NCBI GenBank assembly: GCA_021804565.1
Contig: JAJZHK010000025.1
Span: 1-41,678, forward strand
From: Pseudomonadota bacterium
GTDB taxonomy: Bacteria > Pseudomonadota > Gammaproteobacteria > Pseudomonadales > Moraxellaceae
Direction: 5' to 3'
Length of the DNA: 41,678 nt
Positions 1-6,108 of the stretch are shown here, in pieces (positions within the stretch are counted from its first letter, which is position 1; every line of letters begins with the position of its first letter). The translations under genes were made by a program, and so were the position numbers. The notes beneath the pieces were generated by a model that made no database searches, was not told where the DNA came from, and saw only the letters and a list, made by a program, of their open reading frames with translations.

Positions 1-2
1 GG

Positions 3-155
3 CTCTGTCAGCGACGACTGCATCAAGGTAGTTTCATCTGGCCCAAGTCTGCCGATGCGTCGCAGGTCTTGACCCTGGCACAGTGGCGCTGGCTGGTGGC
101 CGGCGTCGACTGGCAAAAGCTCTCTGCAGCACCGCCTTCCACGTGGCGGATCTGA
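3..155 (+). CDS. tnpB: IS66 accessory protein TnpB, C-terminal end (cut by window edge)
   Basis: In the frame starting at base 3 the translation contains LCQRRLHQGSFIWP, then LAQWRWLVAGVDWQ, and stops at 153-155. This matches the end of IS66 Orf2/TnpB, which typically reads FCLW-KRLE-G-F-WP followed by a Leu/Trp-rich GIDW segment. The protein is needed for transposition of many IS66 elements, but its biochemical role is poorly defined. The gene lies 68 bases upstream of tnpC on the same strand, the usual order. Only about 50 codons are visible; the start is left of the window. Confidence 0.8.
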   Translation, partial: LCQRRLHQGSFIWPKSADASQVLTLAQWRWLVAGVDWQKLSAAPPSTWRI

Positions 156-223
156 AGAGAAAAATCTTATAAAACCTAGCATTTATGCGGCTTTCAGGGG
201 CGATTCATGGTAAAATAATCACC

Positions 224-1774
224 ATGAAATCGCCTTCTGAACTCAACCAGTTTGACCTTAATCCCGATGTCCGGGCATGGGTTGTTGCTGCTCTGGAAGA
301 GCGTGATCAGCAACTGCATCAGAAGGATCAGAAGATCCAACTCCTGGTGCAAGAGCTGGCCCACCTGAAGCGCATGAAGTTCGGTACGCGTAGCGAAGCC
401 TACAGCCAGGTACAGCCCGATCTCTTCGAGGAGGTGGTGGCTGAGGATCAGGCAGAGCTCACGGACGCTCTTGAACAGGAGAGCCAGCCTGCTGTGGGTG
501 CCCAAGCTCCGCGCCAGGGTGCAGGTCGTCAGACCTTGCCGGAACATCTGGAACGGATCATCCACCGCCATGAACCTGCATCCTGTACTTGTGGGCAATG
601 CGGCCAGGATTTGGTGCTGATCCGTGAGGACGTCACCGAGCAGCTGGATGTCGTTCCGGCAAAGTTCTTCGTGCATCGCCATGTCCGCCCTCAGTACGCC
701 TGCCGCCACTGCGAGACGGTACAAGCCGAGCCGGTTCCTGCAGCCATCATCGATGGCAGCATGGCCTCACCAGGCCTGCTGACCTGGGTGGTCATCAACA
801 AGTTTCTCGATCACCTGCCCTTGTACCGGCAGGTGCAGATCGCAGCCCGTCAGAAGGTGCATCTGCCTATCTCGACCTTGGCCGAGTGGGTGGGTCGTAC
901 TGGGGTGGCCTTGCAGCCTCTGAGCCTGCGTTTGGGCGAGTTGTTGCGAGAACGCCAGATCCTCCATGCTGATGAAACACCGGTGAACCAGCTGGCTCCT
1001 GGTCAGGGAAAGACGCATCGATCTTATCTCTGGGCCTATCGCAGCTGTGATCTGGATGAAGGACCGCCGATCATCGTCTTTGATTATCAGACCGGTCGCT
1101 CCGGGGAGCATGCACGCAACTTCCTGGGGACGTGGCGTGGGCATCTGATGGTCGACGATTTCGCGGGTTATAAAAAGCTTTTTGCCGAAGGACGCGGGGT
1201 CATCGATCTGGGTTGCTGGGCCCATGCCCGCCGCAAATTCTTTGACCTGAACGAGGCCAATAAGAGCCCGATAGCGGCGCAGGCGCTGGAGCGCATCGGA
1301 GCTCTTTACGCCATCGAGCGCCGTGGTCGGGCACTGGGTGCCGCTGCACGCACAGCTTTGCGGCAAGAAGAGGCATATCCCCTGCTGACAGATCTACACC
1401 AGTGGCTGGTGACGACACGTAAAACCGTGGCCGATAGCAGCGGCACCGCCAGGGCGATGGACTACACCCTGAAACGCTGGCCCGCTCTGACTCGGTATGC
1501 AGAATCCGGGATATACCCCATCGACAACAACGCCGCTGAAAATTGCATACGGCCTGTGGTGATCGGCAAGAAGAACTGGCTGTACATGGGCTCAGAACGT
1601 GCTGGCCGCAGAGCGGCACACCTGCAATCTCTGCTGGGCACGGCCAAGCTGAATGGCCTGGACCCTCATGCCTGGCTGAAAGATACCCTGGAAAAGCTAC
1701 CGACCTGGCCGCACAGCCGCCTGGATGAACTGCTGCCGCTACGCGGCCACGGCACAGCCCCCAGCATCAGCTAG
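224..1774 (+). CDS. tnpC: IS66-family transposase TnpC
   Basis: This is a DDE transposase of 516 residues, counting from the ATG at 224. A longer reading from 185 is possible, but family members begin near MKSP. The order is typical: an N-terminal leucine-rich coiled coil (about 22-50), a zinc-binding region with Cys121, Cys123, Cys126 and Cys160/Cys163, then the catalytic domain. Likely catalytic acids are Asp250 (LHADETP), Asp311 or Asp312 (MVDDFAGYK) and Glu439 (NNAAEN). The C-terminal IS66 tail (NWLYMGSERAG, LNGLDPHAWL) is complete. No frameshift is visible, so the enzyme may be active if the left end survives. Confidence 0.93.
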   Translation: MKSPSELNQFDLNPDVRAWVVAALEERDQQLHQKDQKIQLLVQELAHLKRMKFGTRSEAYSQVQPDLFEEVVAEDQAELTDALEQESQPAVGAQAPRQGAGRQTLPEHLERIIHRHEPASCTCGQCGQDLVLIREDVTEQLDVVPAKFFVHRHVRPQYACRHCETVQAEPVPAAIIDGSMASPGLLTWVVINKFLDHLPLYRQVQIAARQKVHLPISTLAEWVGRTGVALQPLSLRLGELLRERQILHADETPVNQLAPGQGKTHRSYLWAYRSCDLDEGPPIIVFDYQTGRSGEHARNFLGTWRGHLMVDDFAGYKKLFAEGRGVIDLGCWAHARRKFFDLNEANKSPIAAQALERIGALYAIERRGRALGAAARTALRQEEAYPLLTDLHQWLVTTRKTVADSSGTARAMDYTLKRWPALTRYAESGIYPIDNNAAENCIRPVVIGKKNWLYMGSERAGRRAAHLQSLLGTAKLNGLDPHAWLKDTLEKLPTWPHSRLDELLPLRGHGTAPSIS

Positions 1775-1789
1775 CAAACCCCGCCTTGT

Positions 1790-1819
1790 GCTGCCTAGGT
1801 GTCTCGGCTGGAGCCTTAC
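1790..1819. repeat. IS66 right terminal inverted repeat
   Basis: Read from the outside inward, the terminus begins at 1819 with GTAAGGCTCCAGCCGAGACA. The same sequence with one change (GTAAGGCTTCAGCCGAGACA) begins at 3726 in the opposite orientation. Both copies are preceded on the outside by GAAC. Confidence 0.8.
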
Positions 1820-1820
1820 G

Positions 1821-2207
1821 TTCTACGTGCCCCAGCGCGATGCCAAGGAACACGCGGGTGCCTCGGGTCTGCCGCGACTGCCTGCCGCAGAACTCGAATC
1901 GGCGGTGCTTGACCAGCTGCGGGCGGTCCTGCGTGCCCCGAATCTACTTGGCGACATGCTGCCGCAAGCGATCAAGTTCGATCCAAGCTTGGACGAGGCG
2001 AAGATCACCGTGGCCATGACCCGAGTCGACGCGATTTGGGATCAACTGTTCCCGGCGGAGCAGACACGGATCGTGAAATTGCTGGTCGAGAAGGTGATCG
2101 TGTCGCCCAACGACCTCGAAGTACGACTGCGCGCCAACGGCATCGAACGGCTGGTGCTGGAACTGCGTCCCGAGCCGGTCGAGCAAACTGAGAAGGCCCT
2201 GGCATGA
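1821..2207 (+). pseudogene. large serine recombinase, C-terminal remnant truncated by IS66
   Basis: About 128 codons are left (FYVPQRDAKEH to the TGA at 2205-2207). The pattern LPAAELESAVLDQL, then a Phe-Pro-Ala-Glu-Gln segment (QLFPAEQTRIVKLLVEKV) and a beta-rich end (LEVRLRANGIERLVLELR), matches the C-terminal region of resolvase/invertase-type recombinases with a recombinase domain. The N-terminal catalytic domain with its nucleophilic serine is absent; it would lie beyond the IS66 left end, outside the window. The last four bases overlap the start of the next gene (ATGA), so the two were co-translated. The gene is probably dead unless an internal start yields a DNA-binding fragment. Confidence 0.75.
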
Positions 2208-2614
2208 GTGACATCCGCATCCAGAAAACTGGCGAGCCGGACATCGTTGAGGCGAGTGATGGCCGGCTGACCCTGTCGGTACCGATCCAGATCAAGCGCC
2301 GTAGTGGCCGCAAGCTGGTCACCTTGCCGAACGGCGAAACCGCGCCGGTCAGACCGTGGGATGTGGCACCGACCTACATCCAACGGGCGCTGGCCATGCT
2401 GGAGTCAGGAGAGGCGAAGTCCTTGAAGGAGATCGCCACGCGGGAAGGAATCGACAACAGCTACGTCAGCCGGATGGTCAACCTGACCACGCTGGCTCCC
2501 GACATCGTGGCGGCCATCCTGGACGACGCACTGCCGAACCACATCACGCTGTTTGATTTGGCGGTTGATCCGCCAGCGCTGTGGGATGAGCAGCGCGAGA
2601 GAGTCGGTATCTGA
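2204..2614 (+). CDS. small HTH protein coupled to the serine recombinase
   Basis: A 136-residue protein that starts in a 4-base overlap with the recombinase stop. The first 60 residues are beta-rich and basic (VPIQIKRRSGRKLVTLP). They are followed by a helix-turn-helix resembling the ParB/KorB or resolvase type: about residues 70-95, SLKEIATREGIDNSYVSRMVNL. Such small HTH partners often directly follow recombinases of this type in mobile elements. Its function is not established; regulation of, or assistance to, the recombinase is an inference from coupling. It keeps a complete reading frame although the recombinase is broken, so it now depends on another promoter, possibly one reading out of the IS66. 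Confidence 0.6.
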   Translation: MSDIRIQKTGEPDIVEASDGRLTLSVPIQIKRRSGRKLVTLPNGETAPVRPWDVAPTYIQRALAMLESGEAKSLKEIATREGIDNSYVSRMVNLTTLAPDIVAAILDDALPNHITLFDLAVDPPALWDEQRERVGI

Positions 2615-2628
2615 GGCGAAGACGCACC

Positions 2629-3132
2629 TCAGCTCAACATGGCCTTGAGGTCCTTGAGCATCAGGAACAGATGGTACGGATCGGTCGGACTGGGCTCGAA
2701 TTCCCACGATTCGTACCATTGACGCGCTGCATCGTCCTTGGCGTGCACCAGCAGGCAGCGAATGCCGGCGATGTCGGCGGCCTGTGCAGTGCGCAGCAGT
2801 GCATCCTTGAGCAGAGCCTGGCCCAGTCCTTTGCGCTGATGTTCCTTGTCCACCGCGAGGCGGGCCAGGATCATGACCGGCACCGGGTGACGCGCGAGCC
2901 CCTTCATCACTCTTGACGGCGCAGCTTCCGGATCGACGCTGCCGACGGCGATGCTGTAGAAGCCAACCACCACATCACCCTGGCAGCAGACGTAGGTCTG
3001 CGCGCTGTTGGCCTTCTGGTTGACGAGCGCGTAGCGCTGCAGGAACTGGTTCAGCGCGGCCTGGCCGCAGTCGAAAGCATCGACCTGATACGTCGCAAGC
3101 AGCTTGCGAACGGGTGAGTAGCCATCGCTCAA
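2629..3132 (-). CDS. GNAT acetyltransferase toxin (TacT/AtaT-like)
   Basis: A 167-residue GNAT-fold protein whose likely role is to acetylate the amino group of aminoacyl-tRNA and so block translation. Evidence is the acetyl-CoA loop HQRKGLGQALL at about 115-126, the preceding strand VMILARLAVD, and the C-terminal ARQWYESWEFEP, whose Tyr sits where TacT enzymes carry their catalytic Tyr. The N-terminal FDCGQAALNQFLQRYA is also characteristic of this toxin family. The start is a TTG overlapping the antitoxin stop (TTGA), since no in-frame ATG fits. Cognate antitoxin is the RHH gene immediately upstream. Target specificity cannot be read from sequence. Confidence 0.85.
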   Translation of the reverse strand: MSDGYSPVRKLLATYQVDAFDCGQAALNQFLQRYALVNQKANSAQTYVCCQGDVVVGFYSIAVGSVDPEAAPSRVMKGLARHPVPVMILARLAVDKEHQRKGLGQALLKDALLRTAQAADIAGIRCLLVHAKDDAARQWYESWEFEPSPTDPYHLFLMLKDLKAMLS

Positions 3133-3407
3133 TCCAGCACCCCGGGTTCACGCAGCAACTTCTTCAGGCGCGGCTTGCTTTGCACCGGGCGGTCCAGCGC
3201 TTCCTGGAAGGCCTGCCACTGTGTGTCGTCGAGCACGAACTGGCGACGATCCGCCAGCGTCTGTGCGGCTGCCGTCACGCCTGCGTCGAGCAGGAACTCG
3301 CTCACGTTCTTGTGGCAGGCGCGCGCAGCCTCCTGCAGCAGTTGCTTGACCGGCGTGCTTGCACGAACGTCAATGCGCTCGGTCTTGGAAAGATTCAGGG
3401 TGCTCAT
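3129..3407 (-). CDS. DUF1778 RHH antitoxin (TacA-like)
   Basis: A 92-residue antitoxin. The N-terminal ribbon-helix-helix (KTERIDVRASTPVKQLLQEAA, about 8-30) should bind the operator, and the C-terminal part (FVLDDTQWQAFQEALDRP, about 57-75) is the DUF1778 segment that in known pairs wraps the GNAT toxin. Length and motifs fit the family. It precedes the toxin with a 4-base overlap, the normal order. A TTGTCA/TACAAT promoter with a GTCCGGAC palindrome in its spacer lies just upstream, consistent with conditional autorepression. Confidence 0.87.
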   Translation of the reverse strand: MSTLNLSKTERIDVRASTPVKQLLQEAARACHKNVSEFLLDAGVTAAAQTLADRRQFVLDDTQWQAFQEALDRPVQSKPRLKKLLREPGVLD

Positions 3408-3439
3408 GGTGCCCCTCCGGACTGATCTTGAATGTCCTT

Positions 3440-3469
3440 ATTGTAGTTGTCCGGACGGTGTCCTGACAA
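3440..3469 (-). promoter_or_regulatory. promoter/operator of the GNAT-RHH pair
   Basis: On the minus strand TTGTCA (3464-3469) and TACAAT (3440-3445) are separated by 18 bases, 33 bases upstream of the antitoxin ATG. The perfect palindrome GTCCGGAC (3449-3456) lies in the spacer, and a related TCCGGA (3416-3421) lies next to the start codon. This fits an RHH operator overlapping its own promoter. Confidence 0.6.
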
Positions 3470-3509
3470 GTGATCTCTGCCGTTGACCATCCGGGAGCAT
3501 CTCCATGTG

Positions 3510-3553
3510 TTGCAAAGTGTCGGCAGAGCTCGACAACTACCGACAAAATGCAA
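3510..3553. repeat. 44-bp imperfect inverted repeat
   Basis: Two 17-base arms (3510-3526 and 3537-3553) match at 13 positions around a 10-base centre. The shared core is TTGCA-N3-TGTCGG-YAG. Size and symmetry resemble a site for a serine recombinase or a dimeric regulator. It lies between the toxin-antitoxin promoter and the inverted IS66 end. The rest of 3470-3725 holds no gene I can support. Confidence 0.45.
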
Positions 3554-3725
3554 CCACAGGGTTTCCTTCACTACCCGATGCCGCAACCCAACCGCTTGAT
3601 TCGTCCGCGTGTAACTCTTTGATCTGTATGGGCGTGACTGGTGGTCTTTGCGGACTTCGGGCCGGTTCCAGGGAGCGAGGTCGGAGCGAGGAATGGCCAG
3701 GAGAGAGTGGAATGTGGCCCGGAAC

Positions 3726-3825
3726 GTAAGGCTTCAGCCGAGACACCTAGGCAGCACAGGCGGGGTTTGCTAGCTGATGCTGGGGGCTGTGCCGTGGCCG
3801 CGTAGAGACAGCAGTTCATCCAGGC
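3726..3825 (-). mobile_element. inverted remnant of an IS66 right end
   Basis: About 100 bases repeat, on the opposite strand, the last part of the IS66 at 1-1819: the terminal repeat beginning GTAAGG at 3726, the untranslated stretch, the tnpC stop and its last roughly 13 codons. Similarity stops after GTTCATCCAGGC. A few mismatches (for example CGTAGAGACA against CGTAGCGGCA) show it is not a fresh copy. The sequence beyond it (3826-3900) is not recognised. Confidence 0.8.
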
Positions 3826-3901
3826 TGCGGACAACGCGTGCCTCAGCACGATGACCACCTGTTCGATGCCGGTTAGGACGTGCGCGATCTCGGCATATTT
3901 T

Positions 3902-4002
3902 GCCTAAAATAACAGGCTCTAAACTTTGTAACGCTTAACATAACGGGCACAAAAGGCGCTCTTGGCTTGCCATGCCGTATTGTATCGCCTATTATTTTGG
4001 GC
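3902..4002 (+). promoter_or_regulatory. hipBA promoter with two GCC-N10-GGC operators
   Basis: A good promoter, TTGCCA (3967-3972) and TATTAT (3990-3995) with a 17-base spacer, ends about 30 bases before hipB. Two 16-bp dyads of the form GCCT-N8-RGGC lie at 3902-3917 (GCCTAAAATAACAGGC) and 3987-4002 (GCCTATTATTTTGGGC). The second covers the -10 box. They are 85 bases apart centre to centre and are also inverted copies of each other. The E. coli HipB operator has the same geometry (TATCC-N8-GGATA). Confidence 0.65.
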
Positions 4003-4027
4003 ATTTAACTGTGAAATGCTGACTTCA

Positions 4028-4360
4028 ATGAGCAGATTCGAGACCCCGATGCATGTCGCCGAGCAAGTGATCCAGCTCGGTCACCGAATCCGGATCGCCC
4101 GCATCCGGCGCGGCTGGTCCGTGGCGGATCTGGCAAGCAAGGCGGGCATCAACCGCAATACCCTGACGGCGCTGGAACTGGGCAAGCCCGGCACGGCGGT
4201 CGGGGTGTGCTTCACGGTGCTGTGGGCCTTGGGACTGGATCGGACGCTGGACGGCGTCGCCGATCCAGATGCCGATTTGCACGGCAAGGCGCTCGAAGCC
4301 GCTCGGCGCCCCAGCCGAGCAGGCAAGCCACGCAAGGCCGGCGATGACTATGACTTCTGA
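4028..4360 (+). CDS. hipB: HipB-type antitoxin / transcriptional repressor
   Basis: A 110-residue Xre/Cro-type protein. The helix-turn-helix spans about residues 17-70 (GHRIRIARIRRGWSVADLASKAGINRNTLTALELGKPGTAVG). A basic, flexible tail follows. I chose the ATG at 4028 because it leaves a short leader after the predicted transcription start; in-frame ATGs at 4016 and 4049 are alternatives, and none has a strong ribosome site. The stop overlaps the hipA start region (hipA ATG at 4344), giving tight translational coupling. By analogy it binds the two upstream dyads and holds HipA inactive. Confidence 0.85.
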   Translation: MSRFETPMHVAEQVIQLGHRIRIARIRRGWSVADLASKAGINRNTLTALELGKPGTAVGVCFTVLWALGLDRTLDGVADPDADLHGKALEAARRPSRAGKPRKAGDDYDF

Positions 4361-5612
4361 GCGCGAGGCCTACGTCTACATCCAGCTTCCCGGCACCCTG
4401 GAGACCGTTCCGGCGGCGCTGCTGCGCGTGCAGACCTTGCCGGACGGCATCCAGATCGGGCGATTCCGCTACGGCGATCGCTATCTGGCGCGGTCCGAGG
4501 CGGTGGCCCTCGATCCGTTCCGGCTGCCCCTGGCCAAGCGAGTGTTCGAATTCACGCAGCTCAAGGGCATCCCCGGCGCGGTACGCGACGCTGCACCGGA
4601 TGCCTGGGGCCGGCGCGTAATCGAAAACAAATTGGAGCGCAGCCCCGCCGATCTCCAGGAGATCGACTACTTGCTCCACGGCCCCCAGGACGGGGCGGGA
4701 TATCTCAGCTTTGGGCTGAAGGTCGAGCCGCCTGCACCCAAGCGTCACTACAACCGAACGCATCAACTCGATGAGCTGATTGCTGCGGCGCAGGCCATCG
4801 AGGAAGGCCAGCACGTCGCCGCGTATTTGCTCGAACAGCTCGATCCCGGCACCAGCATGGGCGGCGCGCGGCCGAAGGCCACGATCGAAGACGGGCAATG
4901 CCTTTGGCTCGGCAAGTTCCCCGCCAAGGATGACCGTTTCAATCTCCAGCGGGTCGAGTTTGCGACGCTGGACCTGGCCAAGCGCTGCGGTCTGTACGTC
5001 ACCCAGGCGCGGCTGCAGTCGGTCGGCCACGGCGACGTGTTGATGCTGCAGCGTTTCGATCGGGAGTACGCCGAGGGGGGCTATCTGCGCTTCGGCCTGG
5101 TCAGCGGCCTGACCGTACTCGACTGCGGCGATAGCCATCGGGACAGGGATCGCTGGTCCTACCCGTTGCTGGCCGACAACCTGCGGCGGTGGTCCGACAA
5201 GCCCGAAGCCGATTGTGCTGAGCTGTTCCGCAGAATGGTCTTCAACGCGGCCGTGACCAACAACGACGACCACCCACGCAACCATGCCGTGCTGCGCCGA
5301 CAGAAAGGGTGGCGGCTTTCACCGGCCTACGACTTGGTGCCCGCGCCCGTGGTCAGCACCGAACGACGCGATCTCGCGTTGACCGTGGGGAGCTACGGTC
5401 GCATAGCCAGCATCTACAACCTGCTGTCCCAGGCGGGGCGGTTCGGTCTGTCCGCGGAAGAGGCGCGCCGGGAGATCGACAACATCGTCGCCATCGTCCG
5501 GCAATGGAGGGAGAGCTTCTTCGCCTGTGGTGTGTCTGCGCAAGACGTCGAACACATCGCACCCGCCATCCTGCCGGAATGCTTCTTCTTTGACAGGCAG
5601 CCCGATGCCTGA
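4344..5612 (+). CDS. hipA: HipA-type serine/threonine kinase toxin
   Basis: A 422-residue HipA-family kinase. In E. coli, HipA phosphorylates glutamyl-tRNA synthetase and induces dormancy. Visible elements are the N-terminal HipA_N domain (about 10-105), the P-loop with the autophosphorylated serine (GTSMGGARPKA, about 169-179, Ser171), the catalytic loop NNDDHPRNH (Asp308) and the metal-binding SPAYDLVP (Asp330). All key residues are present, so the kinase is probably active. The start at 4344 (or 4350) overlaps hipB; a reading from 4269 would run deep inside hipB and is unlikely. A diverged 5' fragment of a second hipA lies at 7728-7846. Confidence 0.9.
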   Translation: MTMTSEREAYVYIQLPGTLETVPAALLRVQTLPDGIQIGRFRYGDRYLARSEAVALDPFRLPLAKRVFEFTQLKGIPGAVRDAAPDAWGRRVIENKLERSPADLQEIDYLLHGPQDGAGYLSFGLKVEPPAPKRHYNRTHQLDELIAAAQAIEEGQHVAAYLLEQLDPGTSMGGARPKATIEDGQCLWLGKFPAKDDRFNLQRVEFATLDLAKRCGLYVTQARLQSVGHGDVLMLQRFDREYAEGGYLRFGLVSGLTVLDCGDSHRDRDRWSYPLLADNLRRWSDKPEADCAELFRRMVFNAAVTNNDDHPRNHAVLRRQKGWRLSPAYDLVPAPVVSTERRDLALTVGSYGRIASIYNLLSQAGRFGLSAEEARREIDNIVAIVRQWRESFFACGVSAQDVEHIAPAILPECFFFDRQPDA

Positions 5613-5693
5613 GCTAATGTCCATGCTCGTCGCCTTAGCACTCACCTGGGTGGCTGTGGGTGGACGTCAGAGGACCTTGGCGGACGGCCTTGC

Positions 5694-5722
5694 TTGCCGA
5701 GGGGCAGAGGGCGGTACATAAT
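5694..5722 (+). promoter_or_regulatory. promoter-like sequence after hipA
   Basis: TTGCCG (5694-5699) and CATAAT (5717-5722) are 17 bases apart. No convincing gene follows on the plus strand, so it may be a leftover of the disrupted IS21-like element or fortuitous. Confidence 0.3.
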
Positions 5723-5733
5723 ATGCTTTTATG

Positions 5734-5767
5734 CCATTGGGAAAAAGAGAGAATCTTTTTTCAATGG
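5734..5767. terminator. long stem-loop downstream of hipBA
   Basis: CCATTG-G-GAAAAAGA pairs with TCTTTTTTCAATGG around a GAGAA loop: about 14 pairs with one bulge. The right arm is T-rich but no T-run follows the stem. It could act as a weak terminator or mark an old element end. It lies 120 bases after the hipA stop. Confidence 0.35.
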
Positions 5768-5795
5768 GTTGGGTGTTGTCTTCCGTTTCCTGCGT

Positions 5796-5840
5796 ATTCT
5801 GGTGAGCATGAACACTGATTCTGTTTCATCGTGAACGCTG
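5796..5840. repeat. tandem direct repeats of an IS21-like end
   Basis: Two imperfect direct repeats, ATTCTGGTGAGCATGAACAC from 5796 and ATTCTGTTTCATCGTGAACG from 5818, lie just beyond the end of the istB remnant. IS21-family elements carry several such repeats near their ends as transposase-binding sites, so this is probably the surviving end of that element. Confidence 0.5.
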
Positions 5841-5883
5841 CCAAATTCCTCCACGATGTCCTCGTATTTTTTACTTCAGGTGT

Positions 5884-6102
5884 TCACGCAGGGTCAATGT
5901 CATTTTTCGTCGTTAGGTTCTTCATATCCTCCTGGCCATGGCGTTTGCGGATCGATTCTCCCTTCAGGGGGATGCGCTGGGCGTTGTGCATCAGGCGGTC
6001 CAGAATGGCATCCCCCAGAGAGTGATGCCATTCGCTGGTCGGCAACTGACTGGCTATGACGGTTGAGGAGGTGCCATGGCGATCATCCATGACTTCCAGT
6101 AG
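5884..6102 (-). pseudogene. istB: IS21-family helper IstB, C-terminal remnant
   Basis: The translation runs from [10 protein letters not shown] through [40 protein letters not shown] to a stop at 5884-5886. This is the characteristic C-terminus of the IstB ATPase, which assists the IS21 transposase. Only about 70 codons remain; the Walker motifs and istA are absent. The homology ends where the Fic gene ends (stop at 6109-6111), so that junction is a rearrangement breakpoint. The fragment cannot be functional. Confidence 0.8.
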
Positions 6103-6108
6103 TGTCCG

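Larger units (their letters stand above)
1..1819 (+). mobile_element. IS66-family insertion sequence, right part
   Basis: The segment holds the end of the accessory gene tnpB, the whole transposase gene tnpC and a terminal repeat. Read inward from the right, the terminus begins GTAAGGCTCCAGCCGAGACA, the GTAAG-type end usual for IS66 elements. The left end lies outside the window, so the 8-bp target duplication cannot be checked. The element sits inside a serine recombinase gene: recombinase coding sequence resumes at 1821, directly after the terminus. An inverted remnant of the same right end lies at 3726-3825. Confidence 0.9.

Noticed and set aside
1..3825. Active IS66 composite transposon carrying the toxin-antitoxin pair
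   Set aside because: The right-hand IS66 is only about 100 bases with mismatches, and the left end is not visible; mobility as a unit is unsupported.
3571..3858. Minus-strand open frame spanning the inverted IS66 end
   Set aside because: Its middle is the out-of-frame reading of the IS66 tail, so it is a chance fusion over the remnant.
4212..5285. Long open frame antisense to hipA
   Set aside because: hipA has all kinase motifs; the antisense frame has no family features or ribosome site.
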